Origin: Yponomeuta sedellus
Lineage: Eukaryota; Arthropoda; Insecta; Lepidoptera; Yponomeutidae
Assembly: GCA_934045075.1 (NCBI GenBank)
Contig: OW203726.1
Location: forward strand, 7,524,860-7,588,859
Length of the DNA: 64,000 nt
Direction: 5' to 3'
Both the position numbers and the translations under genes were made by a program. Below the pieces are notes generated by a model, which did not search any database, was not told where the DNA came from, and worked only from the letters and a program-made list of their open reading frames with translations. This document shows, in pieces, positions 44,901 to 56,190 of the stretch (positions within the stretch are counted from its first letter, which is position 1; each line of letters begins with the position of its first letter).

Positions 44901-46670
44901 TTTAAAACCCTGTTGCTGTGGAAAAGTACCTTAGTACAGTCAACAGCCGATTAACATTTACAGTTAATTAATGTCTCTTATTAACAATTTTTTCACTACC
45001 AAAGGTTCAATACACAAATTTGCACTGTAAATTCTGTACTTAAATGCATTTTTTATCGACCTAAACAATGCACTGTTGCACAATGCACACACTGCCTCCA
45101 ATAGTCTTAAAATTATCTTTATAAATTTTCCAGTGAGTGCAGACAAAATTATTATTAATAAAATAAAAAAACATGAATATCAAGATACTTAACGACGAAT
45201 GCATATTTTACTAACACTATTTTATTTTTACCCCAGCACTAAATATCAGAAAGCAGATATTTTTAAAATATTGACGAAACTTTAGTTATGTGCCTAGCAG
45301 TTTGATAAAATATGCTTGCAGTGACACCTAGAACCAACATTCGATAAATTGACTTGTATAATAATTTTTTGTTTGATATAGTTGATAATTAAAATTGTAT
45401 AGTAAAAAGAGTTCACAGAGGGTGTGAAATACATTTGCCCATATTTTTTAAGATCTTAATTACAATTAAGTACAAATTTTTTTCATTCCATGACAAATAC
45501 ATTAACTATGGTTCTTCACATCTTATAATGCCATTTCAGTGCATACAGATTCTTTTGTGGTTCCACATGCATAAATAAAATTTTCCATGAATAATGCATA
45601 CAGATTGTAACACTTACGAAGCTTAACCATACTTAAAAGTAGTATTTTTTTACCTCCATGGTAGAGGTATATTATTTATCTACCTCAGATCATAACCATT
45701 TATTGGCTGTCTTTTTTTAACGGAATAATTTTTAAATTTGATTAACGGAATAATCAGTCATTGGCATCGAGATGCACAGACGTGCGATATATGTCCAAGT
45801 TCATACTACCTGTCAGAAATGTGTTATCAACAACAGACCTACCTCACCCCCATTTTTGGTTGTAAGTGAAACCAATTTAAAAACCTATTAAAATCCTATC
45901 CTTAGCACGGGTTAGTGCATTAAAAATAAAAATAGTATAAGTGAAACCAATTCATTTAGTCATAATGGAATCCAAAAACTGCTAGTGCAATTTCATTTGT
46001 TTTACTGTGAAATAATTTCTTTTAAAGGTATATAAGCATGAATCCTAGACATGATTATATATAGACAATTAGTTTCACAATAAATAGATTAAGCAGAGAG
46101 GAAGCTAACAAAGAAACTCAACATTATTTAAATGCCAGGTATCTTTGTCTTCCACATAGTGATGTTCACATCTCTAGTCGTGTATGGCTCTATGAGTCTG
46201 TATGGGATAGTTTTAGTAGTATAGCAAGGTTAACAGTAACTTTCTGAAGGGACTGGTGGCCTTAATATTTAGCATAGATTTGATCTCATTAGCCAGAGAA
46301 AAAGCTTCTTGGCAGACCGACATAAAAAAGTGACCCGCCATACCCCAACAATGATTTATTTGAGCGGACACTCCAAATAGCTCCAGTCCAATGTTACAAC
46401 AAGGGTTTGCACACTTTAATAGTAAATATTAACATAAATAAGAACGAAATAACTATCAGGCTTGTGTTAACTTGGCATTCTTCCACCTGGTAAGCTCGAA
46501 CACCTATTGATCAGATTTAGGGTTCAGTTTGTGTCCCTAAAAAGATAAAAACTTTCGTTAGAGGTATCAAACTCTACAAACAGGCAGCTCATGTAGAAGT
46601 TGATTTTAGTCACTGGTAAACATTTGAAAAGGATACTTTCCATGGCGGATGATGACATCTCGTTCCCCAT
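41918..46670 (-). CDS. Chmp1: ESCRT-III subunit CHMP1 (charged multivesicular body protein 1)
   Basis: Four minus-strand exons join in frame: 46670-46637, 44779-44535, 43280-43060 and 42041-41918. They encode 207 residues, near the family's 196-200. CHMP1 is an accessory ESCRT-III protein. It recruits the AAA ATPases VPS4 and spastin and helps finish membrane scission in endosome sorting and cell division. Visible features are the basic N-terminal helices ([48 protein letters not shown]), the central segment [20 protein letters not shown], the acidic [18 protein letters not shown], and the C-terminal MIM1 helix [14 protein letters not shown] that binds MIT domains. Exon 1 is only 34 bases. 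ATGs at 46670 and 46658 are both in frame; the second (MSSSAME) matches the usual family start better. Its 5' flank has two DRE motifs. Confidence 0.93.
42078..42200. repeat. MITE-like dispersed repeat in Chmp1 intron 3
   Basis: Matches 4875-5010 over about 120 bp (ccagctagg...aagataaaa...gatggtggcgctagccgataa). Non-coding. The rest of intron 3 (42042-43059) shows nothing I recognise. Confidence 0.55.
43305..43490 (+). mobile_element. tRNA-derived SINE next to the Chmp1 exon 3 acceptor
   Basis: The plus-strand head is ggtggcgcagcggtagcgca with B box GGGTTCGAACCTC at about 43306-43372. The tail ends ggggccagaagcaatgtatg. A short direct repeat, tgttatgt, borders it. The same family occurs on the minus strand at 52555-52715. 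Its left end is only about 25 bases from the splice acceptor at 43281-43282. Confidence 0.75.
43865..44012. repeat. Long perfect palindrome (58-bp arms) in Chmp1 intron 2
   Basis: The arms 43865-43922 and 43955-44012 are exact reverse complements as far as I can read, beginning tgtagacttttagtccggat. A 32-base loop (43923-43954) itself contains the small palindrome ttccgatatcgga. It may be a MITE of the foldback type. Similar 'aatcaatctttat' words lie outside both ends. Confidence 0.85.
44229..44272. repeat. Short hairpin, 18-bp arms
   Basis: gactattatacgacagaa and ttctgtcgtataatcgtc flank a 7-base loop with one mismatch. It lies in Chmp1 intron 2, about 215 bases from the larger palindrome. 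Confidence 0.7.
45878..45938 (+). mobile_element. 5'-truncated SINE tail with target duplication
   Basis: Only the last 61 bp of the 148-bp SINE family are present (ccttagcacgggttagtgca then the A-rich end). The 14-bp direct repeat aagtgaaaccaatt at 45864-45877 and 45939-45952 flanks it. The truncation with a clean duplication fits LINE-mediated target-primed insertion. It lies in Chmp1 intron 1 (44780-46636), the rest of which shows nothing I recognise. Confidence 0.85.
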
Positions 46671-46950
46671 ATTGTAACAACACGATAATCAAAACACAAA
46701 CGAAATCTACCAACCGGACGTGTGCGTTATTGCTATGATTTCAAGTATTATTCACGTAGGTACTATTAATCGGGAAATAAATAAATTGCATGACTCACTA
46801 AAACTCCCAAAACAAAAATTGACAGACTGCACAGATCACAAATTAAACAGGTACAGATAGGAATCGACCAATAGAAAGGCCCGGAACGTAGTGGATTGAC
46901 GTGACCACCATCCGTAGTGCATTCAGCACCTTATAGTCGATAAAAAAATG

Positions 46951-46987
46951 TATCGATATGCTAGGGATGTCCACCACGCTATCGATA
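46951..46987 (-). promoter_or_regulatory. Paired DRE motifs upstream of Chmp1
   Basis: TATCGATA (its own reverse complement) occurs at 46951-46958 and 46980-46987, 281-310 bases upstream of the Chmp1 start codon. This is the DREF/DRE element of insect housekeeping promoters. The pair probably marks the Chmp1 promoter. Confidence 0.55.
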
Positions 46988-46999
46988 CTATTCTACTGT

Positions 47000-47740
47000 T
47001 CAGAGAACCATTATTAATTTTTATGGGAAAATAAAACGATAAAAGTCAGAAGTAATTTTTTTATTCAAGAAATTCAATGAAATAGATTTTTTTCAAAGTA
47101 GCATAGTAACTGCGGCTTTATAAACGTTACACGTCAATCTAGGCGTCCATTTGAAAATCTTGATCATTTTGGAGAAAAAAAACTCCAACTTAGTCATTTC
47201 TAAGTCCTTAATTAACAGCGTTTACACAATTATTATAAAACATAATACCTATGTTCTGTTTAAACACATATTATGTGTCATCTAAATAACCCTTTATGCT
47301 ATAGTAGCCCTTTTACAAAGTATACCTTGCACATTTTTGAACCGCATTTCAGGCAAGCTTTAATATATCTTTAGAGAATTTATTATTAACGTATACAATG
47401 GCCCATGAAGGATTTACCAATCTTTGCAAGCCTATATCTTGGAAACGAAAGTTTATGGTTATTTCTAGTATTTAAATATTTACATTGTATGTACAAGAGA
47501 ATGGCGAAGAAACTTAATGGATCATCATTTGAACAGTTCTTAAAAATACATTTACAATTTACAGAAAGTAATTGCAGTATCAAAATTAATACTAATTCCA
47601 GACTTAATACATAATATGAGTACAGAATGAATAACTTCCTCTTCCACACAACAAATCGCTTGACCTGGTCCCAAACTAATATACCCTGTACTAAGGTAAC
47701 TAGGCAAGGACATCACAGATATGAAAATACAGCCAGAGTG
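47000..47740. other. Intergenic DNA, nothing recognised
   Basis: AT-rich spacer upstream of Chmp1. Open frames at 47386-47649 (-) and 47405-47614 (+) overlap each other and have no domain. Confidence 0.35.
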
Positions 47741-48430
47741 GCGCTACTTGTACGGCGGCCCCCAGTGGGAATCGAACCCACGACCTCTGCTTTGGTACCC
47801 AAATACCTTAACGGCTAATCCAACGAGGCAGGCATATAGTTCTAACATTAACTATATACTAAGATTTGACAATGATATCAAATTGATCTTAATAAACATA
47901 GAATTAATACAGAATGAATGGTTTTGACATTACGGAAATTGATCATAAATTAATATTTACAGGCTGAATACATATTCGAAGTAAAGAATGTTCTGGCATT
48001 ACCAATATAGGATTTGACGACTTACAAATCAAAATTAATAATTACAGAATTAATAGATAGTGAACATTGTTACAATGCATCGTATAATTGGCGCCACTTG
48101 TACGGCGGCCCCCAGTGGGATCGAACCCACGACCTCTGCCTTGGTACCCACATACCTTAACGGCTAATCCAACGAGGCAGGCATATAGTTCTAACATTAA
48201 CTATATACTAAGATTTGACAATGATATCAAATTGATCTTAATAAACATAGAATTAATACAGAATGAATGGTTTTGACATTACGGAAATTGATCATAAATT
48301 AATATTTACAGGCCGAATACATATTCGCAGTAAAGAATGTTCCGGCATTACCAACATAAGATTTGACGACTTACATATTAAAATTAATAATTACAGAATG
48401 AATAGATAGTGAACATTGTTACAATACATC
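47741..48430 (-). repeat. Tandem pair of 350-bp units with tRNA-like heads
   Basis: Unit 1 (47741-48080) and unit 2 (48091-48430) are nearly identical and spaced by 350 bp. On the minus strand each has a tRNA-like head with B box GGTTCGATTCCCAC (unit 1) or GGTTCGATCCCAC (unit 2) and tggattagccgttaaggta. Unit 2 lacks one base next to the B box. This looks like a duplicated SINE with flanking DNA. Confidence 0.8.
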
Positions 48431-49690
48431 TTATATCTTTTGTCTAAAAATGTATAAGCAAAGCCAACCTACAAAAATCAGAATAAATAAACAATGCACA
48501 TTACTTTCTATGATAATTAATATACTTTTTAAGTGCCAAATTGTGCATTTCCAGCGACGTATCTATGCGTTCTGCGGAAAAGGCCCCTTTAATGATCTTG
48601 TTGACTGTGTTGCAAAAATTATGAACCTGGATGCTGCAAACTAAGGATATGAAGTTAATATGTCAACGTGATTTCAGAGCAGCCGAACCAGTCAATATTG
48701 GCTTGTAGTTGTAGAAACTCAAATTTAATATTTTCAAAAACACTTGGTAAGTAAACATTTTTGTCAAGGTAATTGTTAGTGATTTATTAAGGTTCTAAAA
48801 AGAAGAATAAAACCTGAATTTGGGTAAGCCAAACTTCGGCGTTGATGTCTTTGTCGTTCTAAAATCCAAGTGTGGAGATCTGAAGGATCTGATGAAAGGA
48901 ATGACCTCTTGCAAATTTGGCACATAAATTTCCTATTAAGTTTCTTGGAAACATAACCAGCAAGGCGTGTACGTTGGTTTTTTCCGTCCGGGACTGATGG
49001 AGAAGTCTTGGAAAGTGTAACAGAGGCGACGCTTAGACTTGATAATTTTTTGGCACTCTGTATAGATCCTCTTGCATCGGGGAGTCAAAGTTTTAACAGA
49101 CCGCAATATTCTGTTTCTCTTGACTTTCGCACCTGTAAAACAGATAAGATGATTTTAATTAAAGTCTCACCTCAATGTCAACTTCTGATATTTCCAAAGT
49201 ACACATTCTGCTGGAAAAATAAAAAAAAAAAATTATTAAACTTTTGACTCGCAACAGGATTCGAACTCGCAACCTATGCATATCTCTTAAAACATCTTTG
49301 TACAGGAAAGTGTGCTCAGAATATCAATTACATCTAACAGAGACATCTAACAAAAAGGAATAGCGTACCTATCGCAAAATATACTAAGGTCTCCAATTGT
49401 TTGTTCCCTACACTTTACAGCATAAAGATAAAATAAACATCAATAGATTTCAAATAGGTACCTTCAATGGGGTTCGAAGTCGGTGTCTGTGTCCTCTTTG
49501 CCTACAATGTGATAAGAAAATCTTAGTTTGAAAGTGCACAAATTAACTTTAAGAAATTCGAAGACCTGAAGTTTAAAATAAATTGAGAGTTGGAGTTATA
49601 AGATATTTTTGAGATATTCATGCAGTGATCAAAATGAAAAACTAAGCTATGAGCACTAGGAATGTTATAAATCACCAAAAACCATTTACC
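48431..49690. other. Intergenic DNA with a tRNA-like fragment
   Basis: Nothing coding is recognised. At about 49240-49295 the minus strand reads ggttgcgagttcgaatcctg, a tRNA-derived SINE B-box region. Confidence 0.35.
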
Positions 49691-51140
49691 GCCGCGAGCG
49701 TTTAAAAAAGTATTTGATTCAACTGTATTTTTAAGCGTAAAGTGAAAATAGTTACCTTGTTACAACACCTGCTGAAGAAGAAGGTCTGGTTGGAGTGGTT
49801 TGCTGCTGGTGTCGCCAAAAAACCTACGCTGGCAGTTACCGCACCTGGAAAAGCAATGGAAAAAAATATTGAAATGAAACGAAAATAAATAATGTTATTG
49901 GCAATAACCGATAAAGTAGAGCTGGCATTACTTTTGGTGTATAGTTGTGGTGACATATATATATAGTGGCGATATATGTATTATATCGCAACTATATATT
50001 GCACCAATGGCTTTCTGGATAGAAAATTGTATGCTGGAGTGACCTCACAGCCGTGCTGGCCCAACTATGAGGCTAAGCATAGAAACCACAGGACAAACTA
50101 ACTAACCGTTTCATATCTGGAATTATCTATAATATGATGAGACAATCTTAGTTTGAAAGTGCTCAAATTAAGTTAAAGGAATTAGAGGACCTGATGTTTA
50201 AAATAAATTGGGAGGTGGAGTTATAAGAAAAGTTAAAAAAAAGCGTAAGCCTAGTATGTTCTAGGCTAGGAGACCTTTCGTAACGTTTTGAGATATTCTG
50301 AACTACATTTGCAGATTTTGGATACGGTCAGTGAAAAAGGATACGGTCAGTGAAAAAAATGCTAAAATATATATATTTTTTAATGCCATCACCCCTATTT
50401 CACACAATGATCAAAAGGCAAACTAAGATTTGAGTACTAGGAATGTTACCAAAAACTATTTTCGATATCAACTCTTGTAAATGCCCCCACTGCTGGGGCG
50501 CGTGTCTCTTCCTGCATCGCAGGAAGGTTCGGGCACACTGCACCACGGGGGCTAAGTTCGGATTGTTGGAGGATTGTAAGACAGTGACCGAACCACCCAT
50601 AAGGCATCTGACATGGCTTGATGTCTGCCGCTACATGACAGCCGACACCAACGGCTTAGCAAGCCTTATAAAAAGCGGAAGCACTCAGAACAAATGCCAC
50701 TAGCGGTAGTCACGAGACGGTCACCCATCCTGTACTTGACCGCGCCTGTTGTTGCTTCACTCAAATGCTTGATTCCAATCACTCTGTTTATCTAGACCGC
50801 TTAAAAAGTATTTGATTCAACTGGATTTTTAAGCGTAAAGCGAAAATAGTGTCTGTTAAAATACCTTCACAAGAAAAGACCTGGTCGGAGTGCTGTTTGC
50901 TGCTGGTGTCGCCAAAAAACCTGCGCTGGCAGTTGCTGCACCTGGAAAAGCAATGGTAAGGAATATTGAAATCTAGCAATAACTGATAAAGTACAGCTGG
51001 CATTACTTTTGCTGAATAGTTGTGGTGTGCTTTGATTTGTTCTGGTTATAATTTACACCTTTTTATACTTATTTATTTATGTATTGGTGCACCAATGGCT
51101 TTTGCGAAAGAAATTGGATGGCTGGAGTGACCTCACAGCC
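49690..51140 (-). repeat. Segmental duplication carrying an exon-like block twice
   Basis: About 49690-50050 and 50780-51140 are similar. Each includes, on the minus strand, an exon-like block (49844-49756 and 50941-50865) with a good acceptor (cttttccag or close) and donor. One frame reads C(S/G)NCQRRFFGDTSSK in both copies, with a Cys-x2-Cys pair. Flanking text such as tggctggagtgacctcacag is also shared. Between the copies lies the 5S-like SINE at 50465-50795. The function is unknown. Confidence 0.55.
50465..50795 (-). mobile_element. 5S-rRNA-like SINE, full copy (minus strand)
   Basis: The minus strand carries gcggtcaagtacaggatggg then tgaccgtctc at about 50745-50715, close to the internal control region of 5S rRNA. 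The body and tail follow to 50465. It is the same family as 40207-40565 and lies between the two halves of the segmental duplication. Confidence 0.65.
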
Positions 51141-51341
51141 CTGCTGGCCCAACTATGAGGCTGAGTACGGAAACCACAAACTTACTAAAATTGTTCTATG
51201 TGGAATTACCAGTGGAACCGAGTAGTTTGTATCAATCACTTTGGTTCCACTCTAGTTAATTGACCGCCCCCCCAGAAAATTCACAATAAATCTTAAATGT
51301 TTCCTCCTAAGATGTGTTAGTGCAATAAAATAAAATTACCA

Positions 51342-51535
51342 AACCTATTTAAAGGTTAAAGATTCCAACCATGCCGGGACTCAAACCTGCAATCTCTGGC
51401 TAACCATCCTTTTTATTCTGGCAGGGTTAGCTAGAGGTCGCGGGTTCGAGTCCCGGCACGGGTGGAATTTTTAGCCTCTAAGTAGTTTTTTTAAAACTGT
51501 CCTGAGCACGGGTTTGTGCATAAAAAAAGAATATA
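51342..51535. mobile_element. Diverged SINE inverted dimer with target duplication
   Basis: A minus-strand head (51342-51405) is followed by a plus-strand head and tail (about 51420-51535). The 12-bp direct repeat ataaaattacca at 51330-51341 and 51536-51547 bounds the pair. It is a shorter, older version of the dimers at 396-787 and 16242-16963. Confidence 0.8.
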
Positions 51536-51570
51536 ATAAAATTACCAGTTAAAGAGGTAGGAATCTGCTG

Positions 51571-52882
51571 TTACGATGACATGTCGCCAATGTTGACCTC
51601 ACATTGATGCTCCAAGCTTGAGGCAGATGGGATATCTACCGAGTGGCTTGGTTCAGCAGCAGAAGTGTCTGTAAATTCAAAACAAAATGAATTAGTTACT
51701 ATTTAATTATAACCTTTATAATATCCCTCTTTGTTTAATGGCAGGGATTAAAACTTGAATCAACTGTGTGTAACAATATCTCTGCATTTTAAGCAAATTC
51801 TAAACGAAACTGCAAAGCTAAGATATCTAATTAAATACCTACGATACTTGCTAATACAACCATAAAGGAACAAAGTATAATTTTACCCATTTGGAATGAT
51901 ATGAAGGTAATGTAAAGTTGATTTGTATTTACGTGTTGCCTTCAGCTGTTATGAATAATCACAATAGTGCATAGTGTTAGGATCTAGGCTTTGGTTTCCG
52001 CCAAAAGCACACGAGTGTTATACTACTTCCTGCTCTGTATAAAACTTTTCTTATTAAGTTCCGATATTTCTATTACGCAAATATATCCGATAGTAGCCGA
52101 GGTATATTCTAAAAGGTAACACACTGTACAATTTTTTAATGAAAGCCAATAAACAACCAAAACATTATAAAAGAACTGGAGCCTACGGGGATTCCTTTTC
52201 AGTCCATTCGGACAGGCTGTGGAATGCAGGGTATTCATACTAACCCGTCATTCAGTACTTTCAGGAAACGGTTGAGAGAGCATTATCTGTCTATATCTTA
52301 GCTCCTTGATAGGCCCGTTTACACATCTCCACTCCGACTCCCTAAGGTTTGCTGGAAGAAATCTCTTACAGAGATAAGCTCGCCTTTGTGCATGTATTTT
52401 CTTGCATTGTATTTCTTTTTTGTGTTTTAGGTATAATAATAATAAAAAAATACCTACTGACTTAATATGGCACTACTGAAAAAAGTATTTTGCAGCTTGA
52501 TATTAACACCAATTTTATTGGAGTTCCAATAACATAACATTAATATACAGGCACATTCATTGCTTCTGGCCACACTAAGATAACCTGTGTCGTGGGGAAC
52601 CAGTAACAACAACATCACAAACATGTAAACATCTTAGACCTGGGGTTTTTTTGGGTTCGAACTCGGGACCTCTTGCACTGTAAGCAGATATGCTACCGCT
52701 GCGCCACAGAGGTCGTCTAAAACTCACAATATCTTAAAGGAATATTCCTTTATAACGTTCAGACTATCAAGCCATCCTAGTCCCTAGTCTAGTCCCCGGA
52801 TGGCACTCAAGTAAGTACACAAGAGATACATACCTTCATAGGAAGCCATGGCCTTCTCTGATTCAGTCTCATTCAGCTTCAT
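51571..52882 (-). CDS. Possible small or partial gene of unknown function
   Basis: Exon A (52882-52834) starts at an ATG that is the first after an in-frame stop and reads MKLNETESEKAMASYE. It ends at a good donor (gaag/gtatgt). Exon B (51668-51571) follows an acceptor (tttacag) and continues in frame: DTSAAEPSHSVDIPSAS, then to GDMSS and a TAA stop. The result is only about 49 residues, acidic and Ser-rich, with no known domain. It may be the 5' part of a longer gene or decayed gene whose later exons resemble the duplicated blocks at 50941-50865 and 49844-49756. I do not recognise it. Confidence 0.3.
52240..52445 (+). mobile_element. 3' end of a LINE
   Basis: Shares the layout seen at 29930-30130: ggtttgctggaagaaatctc, then agagataagctcgccttt, ending in a short A/T-rich repeat. 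Only the 3' end remains. Confidence 0.5.
52555..52715 (-). mobile_element. tRNA-derived SINE (minus strand)
   Basis: The head on the minus strand (ctgtggcgcagcggtagcat, B box GAGTTCGAACCC) runs from about 52715. The tail ends in tggccagaagcaatgaatg at about 52560. It is the same family as 43305-43490. Confidence 0.7.
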
Positions 52883-53828
52883 GTGAAAGCTGCGAGTACT
52901 GGGGCACTAACACAGCTTCATTGCCTGAAAAAGCAATTGTCCTTCAAACACACCAATTTAACAACCTATAGTGCCACATGTGGCCCAGTGGAACCGAGTG
53001 ATTGGAGCTTAAATAGGTACTTACAAACTGTGATTGCATGTGAAGGCACTCATGTAAGAATTTCTTCTCTCCTGAATAAAGTAGGTACTGCATAACGCAA
53101 CCTGGAGCCATCTCCTTATTCTCCTTGTATGTATCTGTCTTCAAAGTGGAGGCGGCATATTTTTCTATGGCGACTGATCTTTTAATTCAACAATGTTTAT
53201 CCACAAAGAGCGTAGTGCGCTGTCACGGGGGAACATATATAATTGTGTTGTCGATCTACATCCCATAACACAACATCTGTTATGCCTGTTACGTGCTGCT
53301 ATCGTTCCTGTAATAACAAGAAGGTTAGGTTACTTGCATGCTTACTTTCAGCAATTGTGATTGTGCATTTCGGAAAATCTACTGTGGTTTGATACTTACC
53401 AAGCACCAAGTGACTTCAGATAATGTTCACAACGCAGCAGCACACGTTGTCTCATAATTTGTCAGAACCTACAAATTTACAGACATTTATGCAATCCAAT
53501 GTTATCCACGACTCAATCCTGAAGAAAACTCATAAACTTTGTAGTGCTTTAAAGCGAATATAAAGAAATTATCAGTAAACAAGTGAAAAACGCAAATTTC
53601 CGTTAGGTAAGAAAACAATTAATAATTTTCATTTTGACGTAAGTAAGTGCTGTGGTGTTGTAAACTCACAATCAACAGATTGAGTGAAATCGTCGATTCT
53701 AACTACAAAAAAATAAATTTCTCGTTTTATACAAGTTTTCGGACACTCGATAAGTCCAAATGCTTTAATAAGTCACCCACCAGCTTTGAAGTACTAAAAA
53801 TAAACAATTAAAAATATAAATAAATTAA

Positions 53829-53876
53829 TTACACTATTTTTATTTTTAATGCACTAACCCGTGCTAATAGTTATTT
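53829..53876 (-). mobile_element. 5'-truncated SINE tail (minus strand)
   Basis: Only the terminal about 48 bp of the 148-bp SINE are present (complement of ttagcacgggttagtgca). The direct repeat aaataaattaa at 53818-53828 and 53877-53887 flanks it. Confidence 0.7.
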
Positions 53877-54028
53877 AAATAAATTAAATTTTTTTTAGTC
53901 TTTAAGTCGCTGAAAACCAATTATTGACCATAACCCCATCAATACGAATGGTTGGCACTTCCTCTACGGCCCGCTGATTGGCTCCAACGTTACCTACCGC
54001 TGGCACAGATTAGCAGTCATCACTTCAT

Positions 54029-54643
54029 CAGTGTTGCCAACTCCAGTAAATTCGTCTCGCTAGATTCAATATCATAAGTCGCTAGGAAGTCGCTAAAACT
54101 GATTGAACTAAAGTTGGCTCCTGGATTTCCTTCTGGGCCGCGTTTCATAAAGCTGCAATTCATAGTTAATTGTAACAATTCAACTTATATTGCGTAGCGG
54201 AGTCTACTTGTTAATCTGTAGTGTAATCAACTTTGCAATTTATGTCGACTTGTCATAGTAAACCATGAATTGTAGTTTTTTGAAATAGGCCCCAGAGACC
54301 ATTACCAACCAAAAATAAAGGGGGGAGGGTGGGGCACGTGAATAAGAATGTACTACTTAAGAAATACGATATTTAATAATTAAAAATTATTCTTCGCCAT
54401 CACTTCATAAATTAAACACTTCTTCGTCCTCATTCTCATATGGCTCAGTTGAAATAGACGTTTGAATAAGTAAAAAATGGTGTTGGGCATATTTTGTTAT
54501 CTTGTACTTAACGAAATCTTCAGGTTAAAAAGTCGTCAGCTAAGTCGCTAAATTATTTTTGTCGCCAAAACTTTTTTCTCGTCGCTAAGGCTCTCGCAAA
54601 AGTCATAATTTCTAGCGACAAAGTTGCTAAATTGGCAACACTG
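54029..54643. mobile_element. Non-autonomous element with CAGTGTTGCCAA ends
   Basis: cagtgttgccaa at 54029 is inverted at 54643. Both ends are rich in gtcgct words. The type of end suggests the hAT superfamily. The 8-mer gcagtcat occurs at 54013-54020 and 54644-54651, offset by 8 bases on the left. A second element is nested at 54135-54293. Non-coding. Confidence 0.6.
54135..54293. mobile_element. Nested MITE with ~30-bp inverted ends
   Basis: The left end, gggccgcgtttcataaagct, matches the complement of the right end (ggggcctatttcaaaaaact) with scattered mismatches. About 159 bp, AT-rich, non-coding. Confidence 0.6.
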
Positions 54644-55140
54644 GCAGTCATGTACATGATTGATTGTGTCTTTTTAATCTGTGATGTAAATGTGCTCAGT
54701 ATATGCATGGTAAGTAGCACAGAGAATATAATCACTATGTTTTAGTAAGTAGGTTCCTTCAGAATGTTTGCCACAATTTCAACAGGACAAAATATATAGA
54801 GACCACCGTGGAAGGGAAACCTTTAGAGTTTTTTTCTTTTTCTCTGTGCAAGCCACATAAACTTAAAACAAAAAAATAAATGCAGTTAAACGCAAAGCTA
54901 AAATTTCATGACTTTTTGGCAAAGAAAACAAACTTATTGTTTGCATTATTTTGTCACGTTGGTACTGCTGAATTCACAAAATTATATAATAAAACAAAAC
55001 AAAACCCGTCTGCTAAAACTAAAGCAACCACAAAAAATTCGTTGCTAGAAAAAATCGACGCACGTGACGGGTAACACCAAGTGGTTATATTATATACTCT
55101 TTGGGTAACACTACCAGTTTTATGTATAAAAACACGATCC

Positions 55141-56190
55141 CAGTGTTGCCAACCCGTACGATAATTATGGGGGCGTACGATAATTTAGCCATCGGTACGA
55201 TGTAAGATAACAATTATCTAAATTCAGTTAAACGTACGATAATTTTATGCATTGAATAAACAAGCATCAATGCGTTAAAATTACGCAAATACATTTGTGT
55301 TAAAGAAAAATTAAACACAATTAAGCAAATTTTACAGATATCCTGCATACTTACTTAGCAAAGTCAATATATTTCGGTTTCTTACAGGAAATATTCATTT
55401 ATCGTGTCAAATTTGATACGAGTCAAGTAGCGAATTGTTTTGATGTATGCAGTAATTTTAGTTGTCAAGTGATGAATTCCAATATTTAACATTGTATTAT
55501 CCCAAGTGTAAAATTGATAATAATTATTAATAAATATTTTTATACTTTCTTCTTCTACTTCTTCAGGCTATATTAGTCCACTGCTGGACATAGCCCTCCC
55601 CTAATGAGCGCCATAGCGCAAAGTTGTGCTATCATTGGGGGGGTAATGCCCATAATCCCCACGCTGGGCATGCGGGTTGGGGATCGCAGTTTGGTGGAAT
55701 TGTACTGCAGGGGGCGCTGCTGCCCACCCCCTGGTTTGGGTCCCTTAGTCGCCTTTTACGACACCCGCGGAATGAATTTGGGTTGGTGCTATTCTCTAGG
55801 CCGACACCACACGGCACTTTTTGTACTTTAATTTAAGCTAAATTAAAAGCGAGATACAGTTTGGCAAACTAAAATCAAGATATAGTTTGGCAAAAAAATC
55901 TATAAATCTAAAAACAAAACTGTATGGAGGAAAGTCACTTTTTGCGACTTTAGTATGGATATCTAGACTTTTTGCCGTACCATAATACCTACACAAATTC
56001 AAAGCGTGCAAAAGAAATGGTACGTATATTAGGCATTGCCCGATAACTGCTGATCATCTGAACGCAGCCCTTGGTTCTAAGCTAGCAATACAAAACTCTC
56101 TTTATTGAGGATGTACGATAATTTTGTCGTCAAAACGATAATTTTGACATGGAAACCCGATAATTTGAACTTTTCTAGTTGGCAACACTG
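55141..56190. mobile_element. hAT-like non-autonomous element with 8-bp target duplication
   Basis: cagtgttgccaac at 55141 is inverted at 56178-56190. The flanking 8-mers cacgatcc (55133-55140) and cacgattc (56191-56198) match at 7 of 8 positions, as expected for hAT. The interior has no transposase. It includes a piece related to the THAP element (55344-55441) and a SINE/LINE-tail repeat (55562-55815, minus). Confidence 0.75.
55562..55815 (-). mobile_element. SINE/LINE-tail repeat (minus strand) inside the hAT-like element
   Basis: The minus-strand copy of the 31550-31800 family: the complement shows gggctatgtccagcagtgga near 55600-55570 and tgggttggtgc-type sequence near the head at about 55790. 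Open frames here are all repeat-derived. Confidence 0.65.

Noticed and set aside
47741..48430. CRISPR-like array or satellite
   Set aside because: Only two long units with tRNA-like heads and no short regularly spaced repeats; the genome is eukaryotic.
53283..53326. Short plus-strand start reading MPVTCCYRSCNNKK, like the first turn of a THAP domain
   Set aside because: Only 14 codons to a donor-like GT, and no matching continuation could be found downstream, so a THAP gene cannot be supported.
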